The notes under the pieces: model-generated | The model's input: the letters and a program-made list of their open reading frames with translations, nothing else | Database searches by the model: none | Told to the model about the DNA's origin: nothing | In this document: positions 17,418-26,800 of the stretch, piece by piece | Position numbering within the stretch: the stretch's first letter is position 1 | Layout: each line of letters begins with the position of its first letter | Assembly (NCBI GenBank): GCA_021791715.1 | Contig: JAJYWB010000046.1 | Span: forward strand, 1 to 46,965 | Length of the DNA stretch: 46,965 nt | Origin: Planctomycetota bacterium | GTDB taxonomy: Bacteria > Planctomycetota > Planctomycetia > Isosphaerales > Isosphaeraceae | Reading direction: 5' to 3' | Program-made: the position numbers and the translations under genes

Positions 17418-18383
17418 TCACTTTTCCCGCGGGCGGGCGCGTTTGATCAGCGTGATTCGATTGCCGGTTTCGTTATGGATCATCCGATCCATAAACGTGC
17501 GAATCAGTAACAATCCTCGACCGCCGATCCGCATCAGGTCTTCGGGATCGAACGGACGGTCGAGGATCGCGACGTCGAATCCCGGTCCGTGATCGACGAT
17601 CTCGTAAAGAACCCCGTCGCGATCGATCTCGGTGCGAATCTCGACGGTTCGATTCGCATAGGGAGGGGTCGATCGCCGCGCCTCGGCGAGCCGATAAAAC
17701 TCGCGTTCGTCGTCTTGTCGCAGATCCGAACTCACCTCGAGATTGCCGTGATAAATCGCGTTCGCCAGCGCCTCGCGCAACGCCATCGCGATCCTCATCC
17801 GCGCGTTCTCATCAAATAAATTCATGCTTGATAAATCATCTTGAGACATCTGGATAAAAGGATCGATCATGTCGGGGTCGTTTTCGAGGCGAACGTTCGT
17901 CGTTCGACGTTCGATCGAGGCGTGAAGCCGGTTGCGGCGTTTTTTGTGTTCGGCGACGACGAGAACTTGACGGATCGTATCGACGAGATCGCGAGCGAGC
18001 GATTTTTTGGGAACGTAGCTCGCCGCGCCGCGACGCAGCGCCTCCATCGCGGTTTCCTCGCTGCCGCACGCGGTCATAATGACGACGGGTATCGACGGAT
18101 AACGACTCTTAACCCGTTCCACAAGCCCCAGGCCGTCGAGCGTGGGCATTTGCAAATCGGTCAGGACGATCGACACGGGTTCGGAATCGATTTTCGCCAG
18201 CGCCTCGACTCCGTCTCGCGCCGTGAGCGCCGAGAAATCTTCGAGCTTGTCGATCAATCCCGCGGTTAATCTTCGGTCGAACGGAGAATCGTCGACGACG
18301 AGAACGACCGATCGCCGATCGCGAACGCCTGACGCGGCGGCCGAAACCTCGGCGGAATCCTCGGATATCAACGCGGTGTTCAT
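17418..18383 (-). CDS. Response regulator receiver fused to an anti-sigma-kinase-type ATPase domain
   Basis: A 321-residue cytoplasmic signalling protein. The receiver (about 26-145) has the acidic pair VVDDS, phospho-acceptor Asp76 in LTDLQMP, MTACG (the Thr position) and VPKKSL (the Lys position). The C-terminal half is a GHKL ATPase of the RsbW/HATPase_c_2 kind: N-box REALANAIYHGN, G1 DHGPGFDV, and GGRGLLLIRTFMD. There is no dimerisation/His box, so it is not a histidine kinase; the domain more likely phosphorylates or binds an anti-anti-sigma partner. ATG 18383 has AAAGG seven bases upstream. It lies 90 bases downstream of the hybrid kinase on the same strand, a natural phosphate donor. 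Confidence 0.8.
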   Translation of the reverse strand: MNTALISEDSAEVSAAASGVRDRRSVVLVVDDSPFDRRLTAGLIDKLEDFSALTARDGVEALAKIDSEPVSIVLTDLQMPTLDGLGLVERVKSRYPSIPVVIMTACGSEETAMEALRRGAASYVPKKSLARDLVDTIRQVLVVAEHKKRRNRLHASIERRTTNVRLENDPDMIDPFIQMSQDDLSSMNLFDENARMRIAMALREALANAIYHGNLEVSSDLRQDDEREFYRLAEARRSTPPYANRTVEIRTEIDRDGVLYEIVDHGPGFDVAILDRPFDPEDLMRIGGRGLLLIRTFMDRMIHNETGNRITLIKRARPREK

Positions 18384-18473
18384 GAATAACCTTTCTTAAC
18401 GCTAACGAAAAACGCCGATCGATCGTCGTCGATCAATGATATAAGACTGCGAATATTATTGTAAAATTTCATC

Positions 18474-21400
18474 TTAGCGTACCGGACCGACGAGTTCGGC
18501 GGCGCGCGGCGTCTCGTTCGGCCGATCGTCGAGATAAGCGCGGGCGGCTTGTTTGAGCCGATCGGATTCGTGAACGAGTTTATCATAAAGCGATTCGACG
18601 CCGAGAATCGCCGTCGATTCGCCGATCATCTCGAGCTCCTCGGCGACGCCGCGCGTCGGTTCGGCGGCGAGATGCGACGCCGCGCCTTTGATCGTGTGCG
18701 CGCAACGACGTATATCGGAGGTCGATCCCGAATCGATCGCCTCGCGCAGTTCGTCGAGCATTCTCGGCATGTCGTCGACGAAAAGCTCCAAAAGCTCGCG
18801 GAAGAGCTCTTCGTCTCCCGCGACACATCGCATCGCCTTCGAGACTTCAAAAGGCGGCGCGCCCGTATCGATCGCGCACTCTTTACATGAATTTCCGTCC
18901 GATGCGTCGATCGATTTCGCAACGTCGTTGCTTTTAATGAGATCTTGATGCGGCGTGGCGACTTCCTCCGCCGCGGTCGATTCGGCGCGGAATTGATTCG
19001 CGAGTCGATCGATTTCGTTATTGAGTTCGACCGGATTGATCGGTTTGGAGATGTAACCGTCGAATCCGGCGGCGAGACAGCGTTCGCGATCTCCCTTCAT
19101 CGCGTGCGCCGTGAGCGCGACGATCGGGATGTGTCCGCCCCGATCCGCCTCGAGGCTGCGAATCACCGCGGTCGCCTCGAATCCGTCCATCTCGGGCATT
19201 TGCACGTCCATCAAAATCAAGTCGAACTGGTTTTTGTTGAATTCGGCGACGGCCTTCGAGCCGTCGGGCGCCACGACGACGGTATGACCCGACTTCGAGA
19301 GGAGCTTGATCGCGAGAATTTGGTTGATCACATGATCTTCCGCGAGGAGGATCTTGAGCGGACGATTCGATTTTCGAGGCGGATCGGACGCGATCACCGC
19401 GGGTTCGGCGCTCGATTCGCTCAGCCTTCCTCCGCGACTCGTGGCAAGGACCGTCATGATCGCGTTGAACAGCTCGGACTGGCGAATCGGCTTGGAGAGC
19501 CGCGCCGCGATTCCGAGGTCGCGACAAATATCGTCGTCGCCCGTTTCGCCGTCGGACGATAAGATCATGATCGTCACATGTGAAAAATCAGGATACTCGC
19601 GAATACGTTTGGCGAGTTCATAACCGTCGACCTCGGGCATCATCAAATCGAGAATGACGAGCGCGAACGGTTCGCCGCGGGCCGAAGCCGCGCGCATCGC
19701 GGCGAGCGCGGCGACGTATCCCTCGACCGCGGTCGGCGCGGCTCTCCAATAAGAAAGAACCTCGGTGAGGATAATTCGATTCGTGAGATTGTCGTCGACG
19801 ATCAGGATGGGTAAGCCGTCGAGAGCCTGGGGATCGATCTCGAAGGGTTTGGGCGCCGCTTCGGGATTGATCTCGAGATTGATATCAAAGCGAAACTCGC
19901 TGCCTCGACCGATCTCGCTCTCGGCTCGCACCTCTCCGCCCATAAGCGCGATCAACTTCCGCGTGATCGACAATCCCAGGCCCGTACCGCCGAATTTCCG
20001 CGAGGTCGACCCGTCGGCTTGCTCGAACGGATCGAAGATCGATTCGAGCTTGCGGCGCGGGATTCCGACGCCCGTATCTCGTACGTGGAATTTCAAAACG
20101 AGCGAACGATCGGATGCATTAATATCAACTGTATTGTGATCTGAAGATTTCAAATCGCCGCGATCGACCGAAACGACGACCTCTCCCCGTTCGGTGAATT
20201 TGATCGCGTTGCCGACGAGGTTCACGAGCACCTGCCGGATCCGATTGGGATCTCCCTTGACCGAATCGGGAACGTCGGGACCGATCCGACAAGCGAGTTC
20301 GAGCCCCTTCGCGTGCGCCCGTAAGGCGAGTATTTTGAGCGTCCCCTCGACGCAATCACGGAGGCTGAAATCGATGTGTTCGAGAGTCATTTTTCCCGCC
20401 TCGATTTTGGAAAAATCGAGGATGTCGTTGATCACGTTCAAAAGCGAATCGGCCGAGATCTTCACCAATTCGATATATTCGCGTTGTTGCCTGGTAAGCG
20501 AGGTGTCGAGCGCGAGTTCGGTCATGCCGATGATTCCGTTCATCGGAGTGCGAATTTCGTGGCTCATGTTCGCCAGAAACTCGCTCTTCGATCGATTCGC
20601 GTTCTCGGCGAGCTCTTTGGCGCGGAGAATTTGCTCCTCGGCTCGCTTGCGAATCGTGATATCCTGAATTTGTGAAATCATGTATAATGGAGCGGATTTT
20701 TCGTCGCGTACGAGCGTGACGCCGAGATGAATCCAGACGACCTGTCCATTTTTATGAATATATCGTTTTTCCATTTGATACCCGTCGATCTCTCCGTCGA
20801 TCAGGCGACGAACGCGTTCGAGATCGCGTTCGAGATCGTCGGGATGGGTCAACGATTGAAAATTGGTCGCGAGCAATTCCTTTTCGGAATAACCGGTGAT
20901 TCCGCAGAGGGCGCAATTCACCTTGAGCCAACGTCCGTCGGGTGCGACGAGCGCCATGCCCGTCGTCGCGTAATCGAACGCGGCTCGGAAATGCTCCTCG
21001 GAACGCCTGAGAGCCTCTTCGGCTCGCTTGCGATCGGTAAGATCGCGGATGATCGCGGTGAATAGCGTCGGTACGGACGAGTCGATTCGCGCGATCGCGA
21101 CCTCGACGGGAAAGGATTCGCGATCGCGAATCGCCGCGGATTCCCAATGCCGATTTTCCGCCCCGCGGGTCGGATCGGGAAACTCCAGCGCGGGAAGAAT
21201 GTTTCGGATGTTTTCTAATATTAATTTTTCTTTTGTTATAGCGAACATTCTCGTCGCGACGGAATTGACGCATTGGATTTGTCCATCTTGATTAAAACAA
21301 AAGATCGCGTCGGCGGCGCTTTCGACGACCGAACGAATCATCGATTCGCGGTCGCGAAGCTCGGCGGTTCGATCGCGCACCTCCTCCTCGACGCGATCGC

Positions 21401-22022
21401 GGTGCTCCTCGATCCGCGCCTGCCGACGCGCCAGCTCGATCATCTGTCCTAGGCCCTGGTGAATCGACACCGCGAGAACGACGTCCTCGAAGACGACCCA
21501 GCCCGCGTGCTCGACCCAACGCCACGGCTCGATCGTTAAAACCCCGTAAACGCTTTGAGGCCAAAGGAATCCGCGGACCGCGTGATCGACCGCCGTCACC
21601 AGCGACGCAAGGAACAACACCCGATAATCGCGATATAACGCCAGGAATGCGAGAGAACCAAATATATGAAAATGTGTTTCGATTCTTCCGCCGGTCAAGT
21701 GGATGAGGAGTGCGCTTTCGAGGATTTGCGCCGCGGCGATGATTTGCCGAGTCGTCGCGGCGCCGGGTCTGAAGATCGCCAGCGCGATCGGCGCGGCGAC
21801 GATCGCTCCGCCGAGAAAGATCGCGGCGAACACGTGGATATGCGGAGCGCTCGTTTCGCCGGCCCACGCCCAGGGAGAAACGATCAACGCCGCGACGATT
21901 CCCCCGACCCACTGGATCGCCATCAAAATCGCGAACAGTCGATCGGTCCTGCGCCTGATCGTCGCGAGCTCCCCCTCGAACAATTCTTTTGATCGAATGA
22001 CGATCTTATGTTCGTTCGACAT
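18474..22022 (-). CDS. Membrane-bound hybrid histidine kinase (sensor-PAS-PAS-HisKA-HATPase-REC-REC-HPt)
   Basis: 1182 residues. ATG 22022 was chosen because it starts one base after the stop of the upstream gene; the longer frame overlaps that gene. Residues 28-190 hold several membrane segments with many histidines (HIHVF, IHLTGGRIETHFHIFG, VDHAVRG). A coiled linker (190-230) leads to two PAS domains (about 228-355 and 355-480). The HisKA box SHEIRTPMNGIIGM gives His488. The ATPase has NAIKFTERG, DTGVGIP and GGTGLGLSI. Receiver 1 has Asp792 (LDLMMPE), receiver 2 Asp939 (MDVQMPE), and an HPt domain ends the chain with His1109 (AHTIKGAAS). All four phosphorelay residues are present. The input signal is unknown; the thiol protein next door suggests redox or metal. 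Confidence 0.9.
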   Translation of the reverse strand: MSNEHKIVIRSKELFEGELATIRRRTDRLFAILMAIQWVGGIVAALIVSPWAWAGETSAPHIHVFAAIFLGGAIVAAPIALAIFRPGAATTRQIIAAAQILESALLIHLTGGRIETHFHIFGSLAFLALYRDYRVLFLASLVTAVDHAVRGFLWPQSVYGVLTIEPWRWVEHAGWVVFEDVVLAVSIHQGLGQMIELARRQARIEEHRDRVEEEVRDRTAELRDRESMIRSVVESAADAIFCFNQDGQIQCVNSVATRMFAITKEKLILENIRNILPALEFPDPTRGAENRHWESAAIRDRESFPVEVAIARIDSSVPTLFTAIIRDLTDRKRAEEALRRSEEHFRAAFDYATTGMALVAPDGRWLKVNCALCGITGYSEKELLATNFQSLTHPDDLERDLERVRRLIDGEIDGYQMEKRYIHKNGQVVWIHLGVTLVRDEKSAPLYMISQIQDITIRKRAEEQILRAKELAENANRSKSEFLANMSHEIRTPMNGIIGMTELALDTSLTRQQREYIELVKISADSLLNVINDILDFSKIEAGKMTLEHIDFSLRDCVEGTLKILALRAHAKGLELACRIGPDVPDSVKGDPNRIRQVLVNLVGNAIKFTERGEVVVSVDRGDLKSSDHNTVDINASDRSLVLKFHVRDTGVGIPRRKLESIFDPFEQADGSTSRKFGGTGLGLSITRKLIALMGGEVRAESEIGRGSEFRFDINLEINPEAAPKPFEIDPQALDGLPILIVDDNLTNRIILTEVLSYWRAAPTAVEGYVAALAAMRAASARGEPFALVILDLMMPEVDGYELAKRIREYPDFSHVTIMILSSDGETGDDDICRDLGIAARLSKPIRQSELFNAIMTVLATSRGGRLSESSAEPAVIASDPPRKSNRPLKILLAEDHVINQILAIKLLSKSGHTVVVAPDGSKAVAEFNKNQFDLILMDVQMPEMDGFEATAVIRSLEADRGGHIPIVALTAHAMKGDRERCLAAGFDGYISKPINPVELNNEIDRLANQFRAESTAAEEVATPHQDLIKSNDVAKSIDASDGNSCKECAIDTGAPPFEVSKAMRCVAGDEELFRELLELFVDDMPRMLDELREAIDSGSTSDIRRCAHTIKGAASHLAAEPTRGVAEELEMIGESTAILGVESLYDKLVHESDRLKQAARAYLDDRPNETPRAAELVGPVR

Positions 22023-22023
22023 A

Positions 22024-22686
22024 TCACCGTGTTCCTTGATCACGAACGTTTTGAACGGCCGACGCCAGATCGGAGGCATTGGAATCGTTGAAAATAGGAC
22101 ATCCGAACACAGGTTGAAACGTCGGCGCGATTCGTCCTTCAAGGGTCGACGCGACGACGGCTTCGCCGCCGGGATTATCTCCCGCGTGCCCGCGCGAATT
22201 GGTGATTCCGCCGAAATAAAGCCGAACTCCGTCGCGATTGAAGAGCACGACATGTCCCGACGTCGCTGCGCCGAAGCGGCGCGCTTCGACGCCGTCGGGA
22301 TCGATCGCCGCGACGACTCCGGGGATCGCCTCGGCGCGCTTACTGTTAGCGGTACGTGTCCAGGAATCGTCGGATGATCGCGGTCGATAAAACATCACGA
22401 CGATTCGCAATTTTCCACAAGTTTTGGCGGCGATGCGATTAAGTTCCTCGATGCTCGCCGCGAGACACGGACATTTGGGATGAGCGAAGACGATCAGCGT
22501 GGGGAGGGTCCGATCGAGCGGAATTCGCGTATCTTCGGGCCATGTGTTCGGCGACTTGCCGACGGCGCCCGGCGTCGCGTCGTGTAAGCCGAGGAGAATC
22601 ATCCCGCAAGCGACCGGGACGCCCCAGGCGATGAGAAGTAGGAGCCAAAATGAAGGCGAATTCTTTTGTTCGGATGAAGATCGCAT
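22024..22686 (-). CDS. Membrane-anchored RedB/thioredoxin-like protein with a CPC motif
   Basis: 220 residues. One N-terminal membrane anchor (FWLLLLIAWGVPVACGMILL, 13-32) is followed by a periplasmic thioredoxin-like domain: strand TLIVFAHPKCPCLAASIEEL with Cys72-Pro-Cys74, and later strands RIVVMFYRPRS, VVAAIDPDG and GHVVLFNRDGVRLYFGGI. CxC in place of CxxC is the layout of proteins annotated RedB. The C-terminus carries a lone Cys in VFGCPIFND. ATG 22686 has a GGAG upstream and places the anchor at the N-terminus. Its stop (TGA 22026-22024) is one base from the kinase ATG, so the two are translationally coupled. Function is inferred: sensing or passing redox or metal state to the kinase. 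An ordinary thiol-disulphide reductase is also possible. Confidence 0.7.
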   Translation of the reverse strand: MRSSSEQKNSPSFWLLLLIAWGVPVACGMILLGLHDATPGAVGKSPNTWPEDTRIPLDRTLPTLIVFAHPKCPCLAASIEELNRIAAKTCGKLRIVVMFYRPRSSDDSWTRTANSKRAEAIPGVVAAIDPDGVEARRFGAATSGHVVLFNRDGVRLYFGGITNSRGHAGDNPGGEAVVASTLEGRIAPTFQPVFGCPIFNDSNASDLASAVQNVRDQGTR

Positions 22687-23030
22687 GGCGACTCGGCTCC
22701 GCTCGAGACATCGACGCGGCTTGAAAATAACCCTTCCCGAACAAGCGTAGTTCATCTTTCGAGGGTCGTCGGTTCGATCCGAAAAGAGGCGCTCCGATTG
22801 GCTGGAGCTCACGAATAATCGAGGATTAATCACAAACGAACACGCGTTTTATAAATAAACAAAGATATTAATTAGTTATACCGTGGGCCGAATCCGATTA
22901 TCGAACAGCGATTTTCAATGAGAGGCTATCCGGAATAGCTCTCGATGTCGTATCGGCTCGATTCGACCGGTTTCGTCTAGGTTTTCCTATGATATCAATG
23001 AATGTTAAAAATCTAGGCGTCGAATATTTT

Positions 23031-23151
23031 AACTGGGAGGGAGAACCTCCGGGTGATCCTCTTTTCGTGAACTCCGTCGAAGAGGCTGTTTTCTCGGTCA
23101 ATAATCTCAAACATCAGAATGCGGCTCACCAGGAGGTTCGCCCTCCCAATT
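23031..23151. repeat. Inverted pair of about 31-bp GGGAGGG(A/C)GAACCTCC elements
   Basis: The element at 23031-23061 on the plus strand recurs inverted at 23121-23151 with about six mismatches. Both contain TGGGAGGG, GAACCTCC and GGTGA. Each arm is itself partly palindromic (GGAGG/CCTCC). The arms enclose 59 bases, so the unit resembles a small hairpin or REP/MITE-like element. Confidence 0.65.
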
Positions 23152-23385
23152 TCGGGTTTCGCCCAAACGATATCGTGATCGCCCGTCCAAGATAGTGATC
23201 GCCCGTCTAATTTCGGATTCGCCCTCCCAATTTCGGGTTTCGCCCAAACGATATCGTGATCGCCCGTCCAAGATAGTGATCGCCCGTCTAATTTCGGATT
23301 CGCCCTCCCAGTTTCGGGTTTCGCCCAAACGATATCGTGAACGCCCGTCCAATTTCGGTTTCGCCCTCCCGATATGGTGTTCGCT
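23139..23385. repeat. 81-bp tandem repeat array
   Basis: Unit 1 (23139-23219) and unit 2 (23220-23300) are identical over 81 bases as read. Unit 3 starts at 23301, carries two substitutions in its first 50 bases, then diverges. Each unit contains two sub-motifs (TGATCGCCCGTC twice, TTTCGG twice). Because 81 is a multiple of three, both strands stay open, giving a 27-residue repeated peptide on the minus strand (GRSRYRLGETRNWEGES). There are no unique spacers, so it is not a CRISPR array. Confidence 0.85.
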
Positions 23386-23812
23386 GATAAAACCCACGGT
23401 ATATGGGGTTTCCTTGTCAGGATAGCCTCCGAGTGCGAGTCGCCGATCGAGCCGGAATTAAGTATATCTAGTATTTATATAAAATGATCTCGCACGGCGG
23501 TTCTCCCTCCCTTATCATTCCCACGCCCCGGCATGCTTTCCCCGTCGCTGAACGGGTTTCAACCGAGTCTCGCCTTCGATCGGCGAATGAATCCGATCGC
23601 AATCGGCGCGGCGGGATGATAAAATGCTTTTGATAAAACCTGGCCGATCACGTCGTTCGCTCTCCCGCGAGAACGACGAATCCGGAATGAGGATCTTGGA
23701 TGGGCGCGATACCCCCGAGCCGTCACGGCGTCGAGAAGAAAGTTGGTGCGGGAGATTCGCCCTTCGCACGCGTTTTCCCCACGCGCGTTCGCTTATCGCG
23801 AGATGTAATCAC

Positions 23813-26800
23813 ATGAATTACGTGTTTGGTGTGCTTGTTTGTATGCTGCCGGCTTCGCAGGATTCGCCGCGACCCGACGCGAAGACTCCGGCGGTTTCGG
23901 AGTTTCGCGGAGCGGGCGAGGCGCGCGATCGCTCTCGGCGCGAAGCCGACGTGAAGCTCGCCGAGGCCAAAAAGTTGCAAGACGAGATCCCCAAACTTTC
24001 CGCCGAAGGTCGGCTGCAAGACGTGATGAAGGCGACCCGCCGGATCGTCGAAATCCGCCGCGAGGCGCTCGGCGAGAAGAATCCCGCTTACGCCGCGTCG
24101 CTCAATCATCTGGGTCGGTTGTTGTGGTCGCAGGGGGATCTCGCGGGGGCTCAGCCGTTGATCGAGCAGGCTTTGCGGATCGAGAAGGAGAATCTCGGCG
24201 AGCGTCACCCCGATTACGCCAAGAATCTCGATAATCTCGCGTTTTTGTTCAAAGCGCAGGGGAAGCTCGAGAAGGCGCGCGAGTTGTTCGAGGAGGGGGC
24301 GCGTATTCGCAAAGAAGCGCTCGGTTGGAAACATGTCGATTACGCGAACGCGCTTGATAATCTCGCCAAGCTCGCGCTCGATCGCGGCGATTTCGTCGAG
24401 GCGCGGCGGCTGTTCCAGGAGGCGATGGCGATTCGCAAGGAAGCCGCGGGAGAATATTCGAGCGAGTATGCGACAAGCATGATCAATCTTGCGCTTCTTG
24501 ACGAGAAGATGGGGAACGTCGCGGGGGCCGAGGCTTTGATCCGGGGAGCGCTCGCGATTCAGTTTTCGACCGATCGGCGATCGATTTTCATCGATTCGCT
24601 CGACGACGTCGCGGCGTCGTTACAGGAGATCGGCGATCTCCCCACGGCGCGGTTGCTGCTTGAGCACGCGGTCGCGCGGCGGAAGGAGGAATCGGGGATC
24701 AAGCATCCCGATTACGCGACGAGCCTGAACAATCTAGGCATGTTGTTATGGGCGCAGAACGATCTCACGGGGGCGCGCGAGCTGATCGAGGAGGCGCTCC
24801 GAATCCGCAAGGAATCGATCGGCGAGCGTCATCCCGCGTATTTAACGAGCCTGAACAATCTCGCGGTGCTTTTGCAGGCGAAAGGGGATTTCGCCGCGGC
24901 GAAGCCGCTGTTTGAAAAGACGCTCGCGCTTCGTAAGGAGGTTCTGGGAGAACGTTCGCCCGATTACGCGGTGAGCCTGGCGAATCTGGCCGAATTTTAT
25001 CGGGCTCAGGGCGTTTTGGGGGAGGCGCGACGGTTGCTCGAGCTTTCGGTGGCGACACGGCTGCGCGGGCTCGGCGGCGAACACGCCTCGACCGCGACGG
25101 GATTGACGAATCTCGCGAGCACGGCGCGGGCTCAAGGGGATCTCGCCGCGGCGGGGGTTTATTACGAACGGGCGTTGCGGATTCGCGAGAAAACTCTTGG
25201 ACCAAAAGATGTTAACACATTAATAAGCGTAATGAATTTGGCGTCGGTTTATCATGAGCAAGGTCGGCTGAACGACGCGAAGGCGTTGTTTGAACGAGCG
25301 GCGGGGGCTTATCAAGCGATCAAGGTGAAGAACCGGGGCGAGCCCTCGGCGGCGTTGTTCGGCCTGGGAACGACGGCGTTGGATCGCGGCGATTACGCGA
25401 CGGCGCGCGACGCGATCGACGGCGCGCTCGCGATTCGGTTTGACGCGCTCGGAAATCGGCATCCTGATTATATAAACACATTGGCGGTTTTGGGCGAGAT
25501 CGAGGTCGCCGCGGGACGGTTTGATCGGGGCGAATCACGGCTCGATCAGGTTCGAGATTTGCGGTCGCGAGGTCGAGGGACGCGCGGGCCCGGTTATGCG
25601 GGAGCGCTTGGGGATCTCGCGGCGCTCAAGGCCCGAGCGGGGGATTTTGATCGCGCCCGCAAACTTTCGATCGAAGAGCTCGCGATTCGTCGCGACACGC
25701 TTGGCGAGGGGCATCCCGGCGTCGCGTTCAATCGGCTCGATCTCGCGCTGATCGCTCTCGGTTCGGGCGACGCCGCCGGAGCGCTCGACGAGGTCGAGCG
25801 ATCGCTCGAATTGTTCGAGGGGGCGGTCGCCAAAGCGGGACCGGCTCTTGTCGATCGACAAAGCGTCGCGATCGATCGTCGCCGCAAGGTCGCGGTCGAC
25901 CTCGCGCTCTCGCTCACCAAATCGATGCGAGATCAAGATGCGAAGATTTATAAGCATGTGCTTTCGTGGAAGGGTTTTCCGCTCGCGACGACGGTCGCGC
26001 GGCGACGACTCGATCGCGATTCGAAGGCGCGCGATTTGATCGCCGCGGCTTCGCGGGTGCGAACGCGGCTTTCGGCGGCTTACGCCGAACTCGCACTCGT
26101 CGGCGGCGACGAAATCGAAAATAAAATGAAACATATACATGATCGTGTCGCCGAGCGCGGCCGATTGGAAGCCGAGCTCGCGGGACGATCGACCGCGGGT
26201 CGAGCGGATTCGCGTCCTGAAGTCGCGGCCGCGGCTCTTCCTCAAAAATCGGTGTTGATTGATTTTGTTTTATATGAAGATCAAGAGCCGATCGACGACG
26301 GTAAGTCGATCGGTCGCGAGCCGAAATACGCGGCGTTTGTGCTCAAGCCGGCGGGGGCGATCGAACGCGTGGAACTGGGAGCGGCTGCGGCGATCGACGG
26401 CGCGATCGAAGCGGCTCGCCGCGCGATCTTCGAGCCGGGACGCGACCCGACCGACGAACTCGCGGCGGTCAAAAAACGCGTCTGGACGCCGCTTGAATCA
26501 AAAATTCAAGGAACCGATTATATATTGATATCGCCCGACGGAGCGATCGACGGCGTATTGTGGGACGCGCTTCCCGGCGCCGCCGCGGGATCGTACTTAA
26601 TCGAAAAGTATGCATTTATGATGATTCCCGAGGCCGTGCTTTTGTGCGCTCCGCGGGCCGAGGTCGATCGCCGAGCGAAGGGGGCGGTGATCGCGGCGAA
26701 CGTCGATTTTGATCGGATCGATTCCGCGGTCGAATCCTCCGACCTTGTTTCGAAGAGTTCGTCCGAGACCGACGCGACCGCGGGTTCCACGCGTACATCG

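Larger units (their letters stand above)
22687..23812. other. 1.1-kb intergenic stretch with repeat elements
   Basis: No protein gene is supported between the divergent thiol-protein and TPR-CHAT genes. The centre (23031-23385) holds an inverted GGGAGGG element pair and an 81-bp tandem repeat, described separately. A third GGGAGGGAGAACC copy lies on the minus strand at about 23499-23511. AT-rich tracts flank the block at 22840-22900 and 23460-23485. Open frames here (22989-23195 plus, 23107-23397 minus) are products of the repeats. Confidence 0.6.

Noticed and set aside
23139..23385. CRISPR-like direct repeats
   Set aside because: Units are contiguous 81-bp copies with no unique spacers, and no cas gene is in the window.
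22989..23397. Small repeat proteins on both strands containing NWEGEPPG-type peptides
   Set aside because: The frames stay open because the repeat length is a multiple of three; there is no ribosome-binding site, and opposite strands give equally long frames.
25535..26245. A 236-codon minus-strand frame inside the TPR-CHAT gene
   Set aside because: Arg/Ser-rich antisense translation of a well-supported gene.
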